Shown here: one piece after another, positions 1-6,129 of the stretch
Layout of the letters: each line of letters starts with the position of its first letter
How positions within the stretch are numbered: the first letter of the stretch is position 1
NCBI RefSeq assembly: GCF_938030725.1
Contig: NZ_CALHIQ010000039.1
Coordinates: forward strand, 1 to 14,299
Length of the DNA stretch: 14,299 bases
Direction: 5' to 3'
From: an uncultured Fretibacterium sp.
GTDB lineage: Bacteria; Synergistota; Synergistia; Synergistales; Aminobacteriaceae
Made by a program: the position numbers and the translations under genes
Notes under the pieces: model-generated
Seen by the model: the letters and a program-made list of their open reading frames with translations, nothing else
The model's database searches: none
Told to the model about the DNA's origin: nothing

Positions 1-28
1 CCGCGTTCCACGTTCAGAAAAAATTTCA

Positions 29-49
29 GGGCGTCCTCGAGCGACGCCC
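29..49. other. Hairpin just upstream of the first gene's ribosome binding site
   Basis: GGGCGTC (29-35) and GACGCCC (43-49) form a perfect 7-bp stem around a 7-nt loop, four bases before the SD GGGAGG (53-58). On the plus strand no T-run follows, so it is more likely a leader structure than a terminator. On the minus strand it is followed by TGAAATTTTTT, which is terminator-like, but no minus-strand gene runs into it. Only 66 bases precede the gene, so its promoter lies outside the window. Confidence 0.3.
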
Positions 50-66
50 CACGGGAGGTTTTATTG

Positions 67-2406
67 ATGAGCAAGACGGTGCGCCTGGTGTCGGGGGCCC
101 TCGTCCTCCTCGCCGCGCTGGCTGCCGGCTGTGCGGCCTGGGCCGCGGTGGCGGACCCCATCCACGACTACCCCGACTTCAACGACTACGACGACGCGGA
201 CCGCTACTACACGTTCGGGGACCACACCACGGACTACGGCTACAACTACCAGCTTCGGGACGTGAGCGGCGCGCGCGACGGACACACCCTCGCCGGCGCC
301 CAGTGGTTCGCCACCTGCTACGAAAACTACCTGTGGCGCTACATCAACGAGGACCTCAACGGGCGTCTGCTCTACCGGCGGACCCTGGGCGGCGAGACGC
401 CCGAGGTGCCCCTGACCGCCTCGGCGGACCTGCTCTACGACTTCGAGGCCGTCTACGTCGACGAGCCGCAGCCCTACCCCGCCTATCCCGACACGCGCTA
501 CCGCGACGCCTGCATGGACCCCGTCGAGTCCATCGCCCTGATCCTCCCCGAAGGACGGGGGCAGTTCAAGGTCTCCCTGGCCAACCACTACGCGCGCCAC
601 TTCCCCTATTGGTGGCGCGAGTCCGGGAGCGGCCATAACCCGATCAACCCGTCGCCCACCCTGTCCGGCGACGTCATCTCCCGCGACGTGATGGAGGACG
701 TGCTCCTGAACGCGGAGGGGTACACCGTCTCCGTGCAGCCCAACAGGCCTCAGCGCGTCATGCCGGGTGAATCCATGACCGCAAACGTCAGCCTGACGGC
801 CGAGAACCCGGAGGCCTACGGCAGCAGGCTGGGCTACATCGCGTTCCGTCAGTCCGCCAGCTTCGACACGGGCTACGTCGGCTGGCGCGAGTCCCACCAC
901 GTCCCCGTGGTGGTGGCCAACGTCCACGACGGCCCGGCCTCCGACCCCGGCAACGAGCTCTACTTCGACATGATGATCTTCAACAGGACGCTCAGTGGCG
1001 ACGCCGTCGTCTCCGTGGGGGACATCGAGAAGCGCATCCAGTTTCGCTGGGGCGCGGACCGCGAGATGACCCAGAACCTGGGCGCGCTCTACATGATGCG
1101 CCACTCCCTGAACAACGGCCTGCCCAGCTACCATCTGGAGACGCGGATCACGAACCGCACCGGCACGCGCTACCGCCTCCAGCGCTACGACATGATCGGA
1201 GGCCCCAGGGACAACACCGGCTCCGGCGACGTAGGTGGCGGCTCCTGGGACATGAAGGCGCGCTACGCCTTTCGGGACATCCGGCCCGACCACTGGAAGT
1301 ACGACCTGACCCCGGACCTCTACGGCAGCCTGCCGGCCCACTTCCAGTTGGACGCCCACAGCCAGATCGCGCCGGGGCTCATCACGGTTTACAAGAACCG
1401 CGTCGGCACGGGTTACAACACCCTGAACGCCTCCTACGGCACGAGCGAGTCCTTCCGCCTCTACCCCTTCTCCGAGGCCCGGCACCACGACCTGCGCCTC
1501 AGCTACCGGCGGGTCGGGGGCATGACCCTGGCGGGAGGCGCCTCCGAGGCCAACGGACGCTGGCGCGTACAGGGCTTCCGCTGGGACCAGTTCGCCGACG
1601 TGGTGCAGAACGACGAGCAGACGACTTATGAGCTGGAGAAGCTGATGGGCAAGCCCGCCGCCCTGGGGGGCAGCGCCGTCAGCGCCTCGGACGCCTACGT
1701 CCGCTCAAGCGCCCTGAACGCCTTCGAGATCAAGACCGACGTCCCCGCCGGGCTGGTATCCATGGACGTTTCGATGGACGTCCTCGTGTCGAAGGACGTC
1801 TCCGGAGACGTGGTCCAGACGGTGTCGCGGGACGTGCCGGCGACCATCGCCGTTCAGCCGATGCGGGTGCGCCTCCGCATCCCGCGCCGGGAGCAGATGC
1901 TGGTGGGCCGTTGGGAGGACCTGGACGCGGCGGCGGACGGTAAGGCCCTGCTGAAGCAGTTCATGCGCTTCGGCACGGTCTGGCTGCGCTCCGGCAGGAC
2001 GAACGAGCGGGACACGAACCTGTTCACCGCCATCTCCCAGCGCGGCGTGGACCCTGCGGAGTGCATCAGCGCGTTCCTCTACAACGACGAGCTCTACCTG
2101 GACTTCATCCTCCTCCTGGCGGACGCCAAGAGTCCGCGGGAGGGCTACACGGCCTACCTGCAAATGTTCCGCGACGACGGCATCCCCTACATCCTGATCG
2201 GCGACGGGGCGGCGGACGGCGTGTGGAACCTGGGCCTTTACGTGGATGCCGCAGGGGCCAATCCGGAGTCGGGGCGCTCGTCGGACGACGTCAGGCCCAA
2301 GCCCCAGGAGAAGGAGGAGGGCGGAGGCTGCAACGCGGCCTCAGGCCTGGGCCTCATCCTGTCGGCACTCGTCGGCGCACTGTTCCTGGAGCGCCGCATC
2401 CGGTGA
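67..2406 (+). CDS. Exported SYNERG-CTERM sorting-domain protein of unknown function
   Basis: The product has 779 residues, starting at ATG 67, eight bases after SD GGGAGG (53-58); a TTG one codon earlier is a poorer start. Residues 1-27 are a signal sequence (basic start, hydrophobic core, Cys22 then AAWAA). Cys22 could be a weak lipobox (AAGC), or signal peptidase I may cut after AWA. The C-terminus has the layout of the Synergistota-specific SYNERG-CTERM signal: a Lys/Glu-rich linker (QEKEEGGGC), key Cys755, a hydrophobic helix of about 18 residues, and tail ERRIR. By analogy with MYXO-CTERM proteins, a glutamic intramembrane protease would process it near the Cys to anchor the protein at the surface. 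The bulk (about 30-740) is rich in Tyr, Asp and Arg and I recognise no enzyme domain. A run of xDV repeats sits at residues 565-590 and a shorter one at 200-212. Export and sorting are fairly sure; function is unknown. Confidence 0.88.
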   Translation: MSKTVRLVSGALVLLAALAAGCAAWAAVADPIHDYPDFNDYDDADRYYTFGDHTTDYGYNYQLRDVSGARDGHTLAGAQWFATCYENYLWRYINEDLNGRLLYRRTLGGETPEVPLTASADLLYDFEAVYVDEPQPYPAYPDTRYRDACMDPVESIALILPEGRGQFKVSLANHYARHFPYWWRESGSGHNPINPSPTLSGDVISRDVMEDVLLNAEGYTVSVQPNRPQRVMPGESMTANVSLTAENPEAYGSRLGYIAFRQSASFDTGYVGWRESHHVPVVVANVHDGPASDPGNELYFDMMIFNRTLSGDAVVSVGDIEKRIQFRWGADREMTQNLGALYMMRHSLNNGLPSYHLETRITNRTGTRYRLQRYDMIGGPRDNTGSGDVGGGSWDMKARYAFRDIRPDHWKYDLTPDLYGSLPAHFQLDAHSQIAPGLITVYKNRVGTGYNTLNASYGTSESFRLYPFSEARHHDLRLSYRRVGGMTLAGGASEANGRWRVQGFRWDQFADVVQNDEQTTYELEKLMGKPAALGGSAVSASDAYVRSSALNAFEIKTDVPAGLVSMDVSMDVLVSKDVSGDVVQTVSRDVPATIAVQPMRVRLRIPRREQMLVGRWEDLDAAADGKALLKQFMRFGTVWLRSGRTNERDTNLFTAISQRGVDPAECISAFLYNDELYLDFILLLADAKSPREGYTAYLQMFRDDGIPYILIGDGAADGVWNLGLYVDAAGANPESGRSSDDVRPKPQEKEEGGGCNAASGLGLILSALVGALFLERRIR

Positions 2407-2434
2407 GGCGTGGGCCGCTGATCGCACGGAGGTT

Positions 2435-2454
2435 CGCATATTCGCGCATATTCG
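2435..2454 (+). repeat. Tandem 10-bp direct repeat
   Basis: CGCATATTCG occurs twice back to back (2435-2444 and 2445-2454), with a partial third copy (CTATAT) after it. It lies between the SYNERG-CTERM gene and the small membrane protein gene. The 10-bp period is one helical turn, which would suit a protein-binding site, but it may be chance. Confidence 0.45.
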
Positions 2455-2478
2455 CTATATGACGAGGGGGGACGCATC

Positions 2479-2754
2479 GTGAGTCTTTGGGAAAAGTGGG
2501 AACGGGACAAGCAGCGGGCGCAGGGCCTTGAGGTGAAGAGCGACGTTCAGATTCAAAGCTCGTACAGGAAGCCCAACCTGCGCCGCCAGATCGCGATCGT
2601 CGCGGCGGTGCTGCTCGGATGCCTCGCCATCGCTTTTGCCTCCGTCCTCGTGGAGGCCAGCATGGGCCGAAAGTGGTCGGACACTCTGGTCGTCCGCCTC
2701 CTCATCCAGAGGCAGCTCCAGCGCGAGGAGATCGCGAAACGCCAGAATCCATAG
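2479..2754 (+). CDS. Small single-pass membrane protein, hypothetical
   Basis: 91 residues starting at GTG 2479, seven bases after a GAGGGGGG SD-like tract. The N-terminal 35 residues are charged and soluble (LWEKWERDKQRAQ). One hydrophobic helix follows at about residues 39-60 (AIVAAVLLGCLAIAFASVLV), then a basic amphipathic tail (QRQLQREEIAKRQ). The basic stretch before the helix predicts a cytoplasmic N-terminus. It lies 72 bp after the SYNERG-CTERM gene on the same strand and just before an intrinsic terminator, so it probably ends that transcription unit. I do not recognise a family. SD, codon use and terminator placement support a real gene. Confidence 0.7.
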   Translation: MSLWEKWERDKQRAQGLEVKSDVQIQSSYRKPNLRRQIAIVAAVLLGCLAIAFASVLVEASMGRKWSDTLVVRLLIQRQLQREEIAKRQNP

Positions 2755-2761
2755 TGCGTCA

Positions 2762-2797
2762 GACGGCGCGGAGCGTGAAGCTCCGCGCCGTCGTTTT
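2762..2797 (+). terminator. Intrinsic terminator after the small membrane protein gene
   Basis: A perfect 13-bp GC-rich stem, GACGGCGCGGAGC (2762-2774) with GCTCCGCGCCGTC (2780-2792), closes a 5-nt loop GTGAA and is followed by GTTTT. It starts 8 bp after the stop codon and separates the first transcription unit from rubrerythrin. Confidence 0.88.
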
Positions 2798-2843
2798 GGG
2801 CGGGACAGGACCACAATCCATTCGTCCGTGGTAAGATAATGAG

Positions 2844-2888
2844 GTGAGCGCAGTAAGGGCTCACGCAGGCCCCGCCGGAGCGTGGGGC
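2844..2888 (+). other. Two hairpins in the rubrerythrin leader
   Basis: GTGAGC (2844-2849) pairs with GCTCAC (2859-2864). GCCCC (2869-2873) pairs with GGGGC (2884-2888) and is followed by TATTTTAT, a weak terminator-like arrangement 27 bp ahead of the start codon. A possible -10 (GATAAT, 2835-2840) lies upstream, but no convincing -35 accompanies it. Regulation by leader structure is only a possibility. Confidence 0.3.
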
Positions 2889-2914
2889 TATTTTATCATG
2901 GGGGGAATTTTGAA

Positions 2915-3490
2915 ATGGCGGACATGTTGAGGAGCAGAGCGGAAGAGTTGAAGGGCAAGAGGACCCGCGAGAACCTGTGCACGGCCTTTGCGGGGGAGTC
3001 CCAGGCGCGCAACAAGTACACGTTCTTCGCGGCCAAAGCCCGCGCCGAGGGCTACAACCAGATCGCGGACCTCTTTGAGGAGACGGCGAACAACGAGAGG
3101 GCACACGCCAAGATGTGGTTCCAGATCCTCGGCGGGATCAGCGACAGCACGGCGGAGAACCTGAAGGCCGCTGCGGCCGGCGAGCACGACGAGTGGACGG
3201 ACATGTACCCCACCTTCGCAAAGGTGGCGCGGGAGGAAGGCTTCGACGACATCGCCCGTCTTTTCGAGGGCGTCGCAGCCATCGAAAAGGCGCACGAGGA
3301 GCGCTACAAGAGGCTGCTGAACGACGTCGAGAAGGGGCTGGTCTTCTCCTCCGACGGCGACGCCATCTGGCAGTGCGCCAACTGCGGGCACATCGTGGTG
3401 GGCAAGAGGGCGCCCGAGATGTGTCCCATCTGCGGGCACCCAAAGGCCTACTTCATGAAGACGACCAGGGACGGTCAGGCCGGAAATTAA
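2915..3490 (+). CDS. rbr: Rubrerythrin
   Basis: This 191-residue protein, the usual length for the family, reduces hydrogen peroxide to water in the cytoplasm of anaerobes with electrons from rubredoxin or NADH-linked donors. The N-terminal four-helix bundle carries the diiron ligands: Glu28 (GESQAR), Glu61/His64 (NNERAH), Glu90/Glu93 (GEHDEW) and Glu124/His127 (IEKAH). The C-terminal rubredoxin-like iron site is C154-x-x-C157 and C170-x-x-C173 (WQCANCG, APEMCPICGHPKAYF), with the 12-residue gap typical of rubrerythrin. I chose ATG 2915 because GGGGGG (2900-2905) lies nine bases before it. An upstream GTG at 2882 would add an odd MGLFYHGGNFE extension. It stands alone behind a terminator and hairpin leader. 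No residue of the active sites is missing. Confidence 0.96.
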   Translation: MADMLRSRAEELKGKRTRENLCTAFAGESQARNKYTFFAAKARAEGYNQIADLFEETANNERAHAKMWFQILGGISDSTAENLKAAAAGEHDEWTDMYPTFAKVAREEGFDDIARLFEGVAAIEKAHEERYKRLLNDVEKGLVFSSDGDAIWQCANCGHIVVGKRAPEMCPICGHPKAYFMKTTRDGQAGN

Positions 3491-3561
3491 AGTAGGCGTC
3501 GGTCAGGATTTTCGCATGGAGAAGGAGAGAACGGCGGAGGCGAAGCTCCTCGAAGGGCAAT

Positions 3562-3567
3562 TATAAT
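3562..3567 (+). promoter_or_regulatory. Candidate -10 element for the nitroreductase-like gene
   Basis: A perfect TATAAT (3562-3567) lies 34 bp before the start codon. No recognisable -35 hexamer sits at 16-18 bp upstream, so it would need an activator or another sigma preference. A small palindrome CGAAAT-CA-ATTTCG (3576-3589) lies just downstream, between the -10 and the SD, where a repressor could bind. Confidence 0.4.
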
Positions 3568-3601
3568 AACGGTCACGAAATCAATTTCGAGGAGGTCAAT
3601 C

Positions 3602-4267
3602 ATGTTTGTAGCTTTAAAGAAATTTTTCGCCTTCCTTTTGGCTGTTGCGGTCCTTTTCCCCTCTGGCGTGGCGTCTGCCGACGTCCCGCTCCCTGCCCCG
3701 CAGAGGACGGGCGGGCCGGGTCTCTTTGACGCCATCGGAGGCCGCGCCTCGGCCCTGGGGGCCGACTTCGCCTCCATGGGGGAGGTATCGCCGGAGAAGC
3801 TCTCGACGATCCTGTGGGCGGCGACGGGTCTGAACCGCGGGGAGAAGGGCTGGACGGTGCCGATGGCCATGGGGATGGAGCCCTACGTCAAAGTCTACGT
3901 GGCACGGGCCGACGGGGTCTTCCTGTACGACTGGAAGGCCCACGCGCTGAAGGAGGTCTCCGGTGAGGACGTCCGGGGGCGGATCGGCAAGCAGGACTTC
4001 GTCGCAAAGGCTCCCTGCACCCTGATCCTCGTCTCGGATTCCGAAGCCCTCTCCAGGAAGTTCAAGGACGACGACGATGAGGAAGAGTTCGCGGCCGTCG
4101 CCGCGGGGGCGATGGCTCAGGACGTCTACCTGGCCGCCGGAGCCGTGGGTGTCGGTACGCGCTACATCCGCTCCGTCCGGGAGGACGCTGTCGAGGACCT
4201 CCTGAGACTGAAGGACGACGACGACGTCCTCTGCATCATGCCCATGGGGACGAAGCCGGAGGCATAA
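3602..4267 (+). CDS. Exported nitroreductase-fold protein (SagB/ThcOx-like) with degenerate FMN motifs
   Basis: 221 residues; ATG 3602 follows SD GAGGAGGT. Residues 1-26 are a signal peptide (KKFFAFLLAVAVL, cut after ASA), so it acts outside the cytoplasm. The rest follows the family layout: PLPAPQ after the signal, LSTILWAATGLNR, VYVARADGVFLYD, DFVAKAP, then DVYLAAGAVGVGT near the C-terminus. Family members bind FMN and reduce or oxidise small molecules. Two usual FMN motifs look eroded: the RxSxRxF region reads GRASALGADF, without the second Arg, and the expected PSAxN region reads VPMAMGM. The family call is fairly firm, but activity is doubtful and it may be a non-enzymatic paralogue. Acidic runs (DDDDEEE, DDDD) decorate the C-terminal half. 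It follows rubrerythrin by 111 bp with its own apparent -10, so co-transcription is uncertain. Confidence 0.8.
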   Translation: MFVALKKFFAFLLAVAVLFPSGVASADVPLPAPQRTGGPGLFDAIGGRASALGADFASMGEVSPEKLSTILWAATGLNRGEKGWTVPMAMGMEPYVKVYVARADGVFLYDWKAHALKEVSGEDVRGRIGKQDFVAKAPCTLILVSDSEALSRKFKDDDDEEEFAAVAAGAMAQDVYLAAGAVGVGTRYIRSVREDAVEDLLRLKDDDDVLCIMPMGTKPEA

Positions 4268-4308
4268 GCCCGCTCCCCACACGAAGGGGAACGTGAGCTA
4301 TTGAGAGG

Positions 4309-4338
4309 GAAGCGGGGAGCCGGACGGCTCCCCGCTTC
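4309..4338. terminator. Hairpin between convergent genes, probable bidirectional terminator
   Basis: GAAGCGGGGAGCC (4309-4321) and GGCTCCCCGCTTC (4326-4338) make a perfect 13-bp stem with loop GGAC, between the ends of the nitroreductase-like gene (+) and the amidohydrolase gene (-). Neither side has a good T-run, so it may act as a 3'-end stabiliser or need Rho. Confidence 0.6.
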
Positions 4339-4362
4339 ATCGTCTCGCACCGGCCCTGCGCT

Positions 4363-5547
4363 TCAGGGTCGCCTCCACGCGGCCACGCCGTCGACGTAGG
4401 TCGTCACCGCGTGGGTTCGGGCGTCCAGGGGGTCCCCATCCCAGACGGTCAGGTCCGCGTCCTTCCCCGGCTCGATGGAGCCCAGTCGCCCCTCAAGGCC
4501 CAGGTGCTCCGCCGCGTAGAGCGTGACCCCCCGCAGCGCCTCGTCCGGCGGCAGGCCCGCACGCACGGCCAGCGCAACGCAGGTGACGGCGTTTGAGATG
4601 GGGATCACGGGGTGATCCGTGATGAGGCAGAAGTGTACGCCGGCCCGCCACAGGTCGACGGGGTTCTGCCAGGACTGGTTTCTCAGCTCGATCTTGGAGC
4701 GTGAGGTCAGCATGGGCCCCACGGCCGCAAAGGCCTTTTTCGCCCCCAGCCACGCGGCGATCTGTCGCCCCTCCGTGCAGTGTTCGAGGCTGTACTTCAG
4801 GCCGAACTCCTCCGCGATGCGGACGGCGGTCTGGATGTCGTCCAGCCGATGACAGTGGACGCTGAGGGTCATCTCCCGACGCAGCACGGCGGCCAGCGCC
4901 TCCATGCCCAGGTCGCGCTCCGCCGGCTCGTCCTTTCTCCTGGCGGCCTCCTGACGGGCCAGGTAGTTCTGAGCGCCCACCAGCGCGCCACGCAAGACGG
5001 CCGCGTTCCCCATGCGGGTCGTGGGCAACTTGTCCTTCGGCTTGTAGACGCTCACGGGGTTCTCGCCCAGCGCAGCCTTCATGGCAGAGCAGGGAACGAC
5101 GGTCATGCGCTCCACCACGTCCGGCCGCGTCTTGACCACGACGCCCTGTCCTCCGATGACGTTGCCGCTTCCCGGCAGCGCCTGGACGCAGGTCACGCCT
5201 CCCGACAGGGCATCCTCAAAGGCCGCGTCGTCGGGGTAGAGCGCGTCCAGGGCCCGCAGATGCGGCGTCACGGGGTCCACCATGTCGTTGTCGTCCGCCA
5301 TCGTCGCCTGAGGGAAACCCTCCGGGCAGACGCCAATGTGCGTGTGGGCGTCGATCAGGCCCGGCGTCACGCGAAAGCCCTTCAGGTCCTCCACCTCCGC
5401 GCCCTCCTCGGGCGAGAGCCCCTTCCCCACCGCCACGATCCGGCTGCCCCGGACGGCGACGTCCAGCTCATGAAACCCATCGCCGCGTCCCGTCCAGACC
5501 AGGGCGCCCTTCAGCAAGAGCGCGCGCGCCTTTGTCCTCTCCTGCAA
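4363..5547 (-). CDS. Metal-dependent amidohydrolase, imidazolonepropionase-like
   Basis: 394 residues without a signal peptide, so cytoplasmic. Amidohydrolase-superfamily metal ligands appear in order: His68 and His70 (LIDAHTHIG), His231/His233 (SVHCHRLDD), His256 (LEHCTEG) and Asp311 (LITDHPVIP). The N-terminal beta-sandwich strand and the C-terminal LGSIEPGKDADLTVWDGDP close the composite domain, as in HutI- and dihydroorotase-like enzymes. The sequence resembles the group annotated imidazolonepropionase-like amidohydrolase, but no histidine-utilisation genes are near, so the substrate is unknown. The start used is TTG 5547 behind a G-rich AGGGAAG tract. Relatives usually begin close to LLLKGALVWTG, so a start about 10 codons downstream is possible, though the SD spacing is poorer there. 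It is transcribed alone, convergent with the nitroreductase-like gene and divergent from GGT. Confidence 0.92.
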   Translation of the reverse strand: MQERTKARALLLKGALVWTGRGDGFHELDVAVRGSRIVAVGKGLSPEEGAEVEDLKGFRVTPGLIDAHTHIGVCPEGFPQATMADDNDMVDPVTPHLRALDALYPDDAAFEDALSGGVTCVQALPGSGNVIGGQGVVVKTRPDVVERMTVVPCSAMKAALGENPVSVYKPKDKLPTTRMGNAAVLRGALVGAQNYLARQEAARRKDEPAERDLGMEALAAVLRREMTLSVHCHRLDDIQTAVRIAEEFGLKYSLEHCTEGRQIAAWLGAKKAFAAVGPMLTSRSKIELRNQSWQNPVDLWRAGVHFCLITDHPVIPISNAVTCVALAVRAGLPPDEALRGVTLYAAEHLGLEGRLGSIEPGKDADLTVWDGDPLDARTHAVTTYVDGVAAWRRP

Positions 5548-5574
5548 CCCGTTCCGCTTCCCTTCCCAAGATTT

Positions 5575-5603
5575 TGACGGCCATAGTCAGCCCACAGCCG
5601 TCA
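5575..5603 (-). other. Stem-loop at the expected 5' end of the amidohydrolase transcript
   Basis: TGACGGC (5575-5581) pairs with GCCGTCA (5597-5603), with a 15-nt loop. On the minus strand it begins just after the predicted transcription start and would cap the mRNA. Read on the plus strand it is followed by GCTTTTTTC, which is terminator-like, but no plus-strand gene precedes it. Confidence 0.35.
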
Positions 5604-5612
5604 GCTTTTTTC

Positions 5613-5621
5613 AGGATAGCA
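5613..5621 (-). promoter_or_regulatory. Candidate extended -10 promoter for the amidohydrolase
   Basis: On the minus strand this reads TGCTATCCT, an extended -10 form (TGn plus a TATAAT-like hexamer, 4 of 6). Upstream is an A/T tract (TTTTTTTCAAAAAA) that could act as an UP-like element. There is no good -35. It lies about 65 bp before the TTG start. Confidence 0.3.
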
Positions 5622-5953
5622 CAGTTTTTTGAAAAAAATACGGTTCAAAATCGCAGACTTGCTTTCAAAACGTATCCGACATCCCCAACACCGTTGCAGT
5701 TTACAGCTGAAAACAAGCGCCACATCGCACACGCATCCCGGTCCGCCTTAGGGCCCCTGACTGAGAAAATAGTGATTAAGTCGTCGAGGACGGTCAACCG
5801 CAACCTACAGGCTGCGATGGCCTTATCGGGGATCAATGGCACAGGTTAAGCCGATCCTGGACTTACCCCCTTCAGGTGCGGCGGAAGACGCATAAAACCG
5901 GTCTCCCTCCACGTTAAAAGCTTTGCCCGTGGAGCGAGGCTCCCCCTCGCCGC
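5622..5953. other. Gene-free intergenic stretch with potential RNA structure
   Basis: No convincing coding sequence is seen here. A reading frame from 5532 to 5849 has no SD and a composition unlike the neighbours. The right part is rich in inverted repeats: GGATC/GATCC (5830-5834/5853-5857), CTCCACG/CGTGGAG (5907-5913/5928-5934) and GCGAGG/CCTCGC (5934-5939/5945-5950). I looked by eye for tRNA, tmRNA, SRP RNA, RNase P RNA and common riboswitch cores (cobalamin, TPP, glycine, c-di-GMP, T-box) and found none. It could hold a leader RNA or small RNA of unknown type. Confidence 0.4.
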
Positions 5954-6009
5954 TTGACGCAGGGCAAAAGACTGAGTATTATGATTACACGGGTGCGGTT
6001 GCGCCGCAC
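5876..6009 (+). other. Long-range pairing that would compete with the GGT leader terminator
   Basis: GTGCGGCG (5876-5883) is exactly complementary to CGCCGCAC (6002-6009), which contains the 3' arm of the terminator at 5991-6019. In a transcript starting upstream of 5876 this pairing would act as an antiterminator, or would close a roughly 135-nt structured RNA ending at the T-run. The complementarity is visible; the function is inferred. Confidence 0.35.
5954..5982 (+). promoter_or_regulatory. Sigma70-type promoter upstream of GGT
   Basis: -35 TTGACG (5954-5959), a 17-bp spacer, and -10 TATTAT (5977-5982), each 5 of 6 to consensus. Predicted start is near 5989. It is the best-matching promoter in the window. 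It lies only about 8 bp ahead of a terminator hairpin, so its output into GGT is unclear. Confidence 0.65.
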
Positions 6010-6019
6010 TCCTTTTTTT
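5991..6019 (+). terminator. Intrinsic terminator/attenuator in the GGT leader
   Basis: GGGTGCGG (5991-5998) pairs with CCGCACTC (6004-6011), with one G-U pair and a 5-nt loop, and is followed by CTTTTTTTG with seven Ts (6013-6019). This is a full Rho-independent terminator between the promoter and GGT, about 110 bp before the start codon. It could end an upstream RNA or control read-through into GGT. Confidence 0.7.
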
Positions 6020-6064
6020 GCCCCAGGATTTTACTGAAAATTCTGTTGATTATGGGACCCCCTC

Positions 6065-6111
6065 CGCAGCCCACGGGCTGCGCTCATCAAAAACATGGCA
6101 GGTAATCTGCC
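6065..6111 (+). other. Two inverted repeats immediately before the GGT ribosome binding site
   Basis: CGCAGCCC (6065-6072) and GGGCTGCG (6075-6082) form an 8-bp palindrome with a 2-nt centre, better suited to an operator than to an RNA hairpin. GGCAG (6097-6101) and CTGCC (6107-6111) form a short stem that ends two bases before the SD AAGGAGG (6114-6120) and could affect translation. Confidence 0.35.
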
Positions 6112-6129
6112 GCAAGGAGGTTGTGTGAA

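Noticed and set aside
61..1488. A 475-codon open frame on the minus strand opposite the SYNERG-CTERM gene
   Set aside because: It is antisense to a gene with a clear signal peptide, SD and sorting signal. Its translation is rich in Val, Gly, Arg and His with no domain, which is what GC-rich third positions produce in the opposite strand.
5532..5849. A 105-codon plus-strand open frame between the amidohydrolase and ggt
   Set aside because: There is no SD, it starts inside the amidohydrolase gene on the opposite strand, and the peptide shows no domain or signal. It looks like a chance frame in intergenic DNA.
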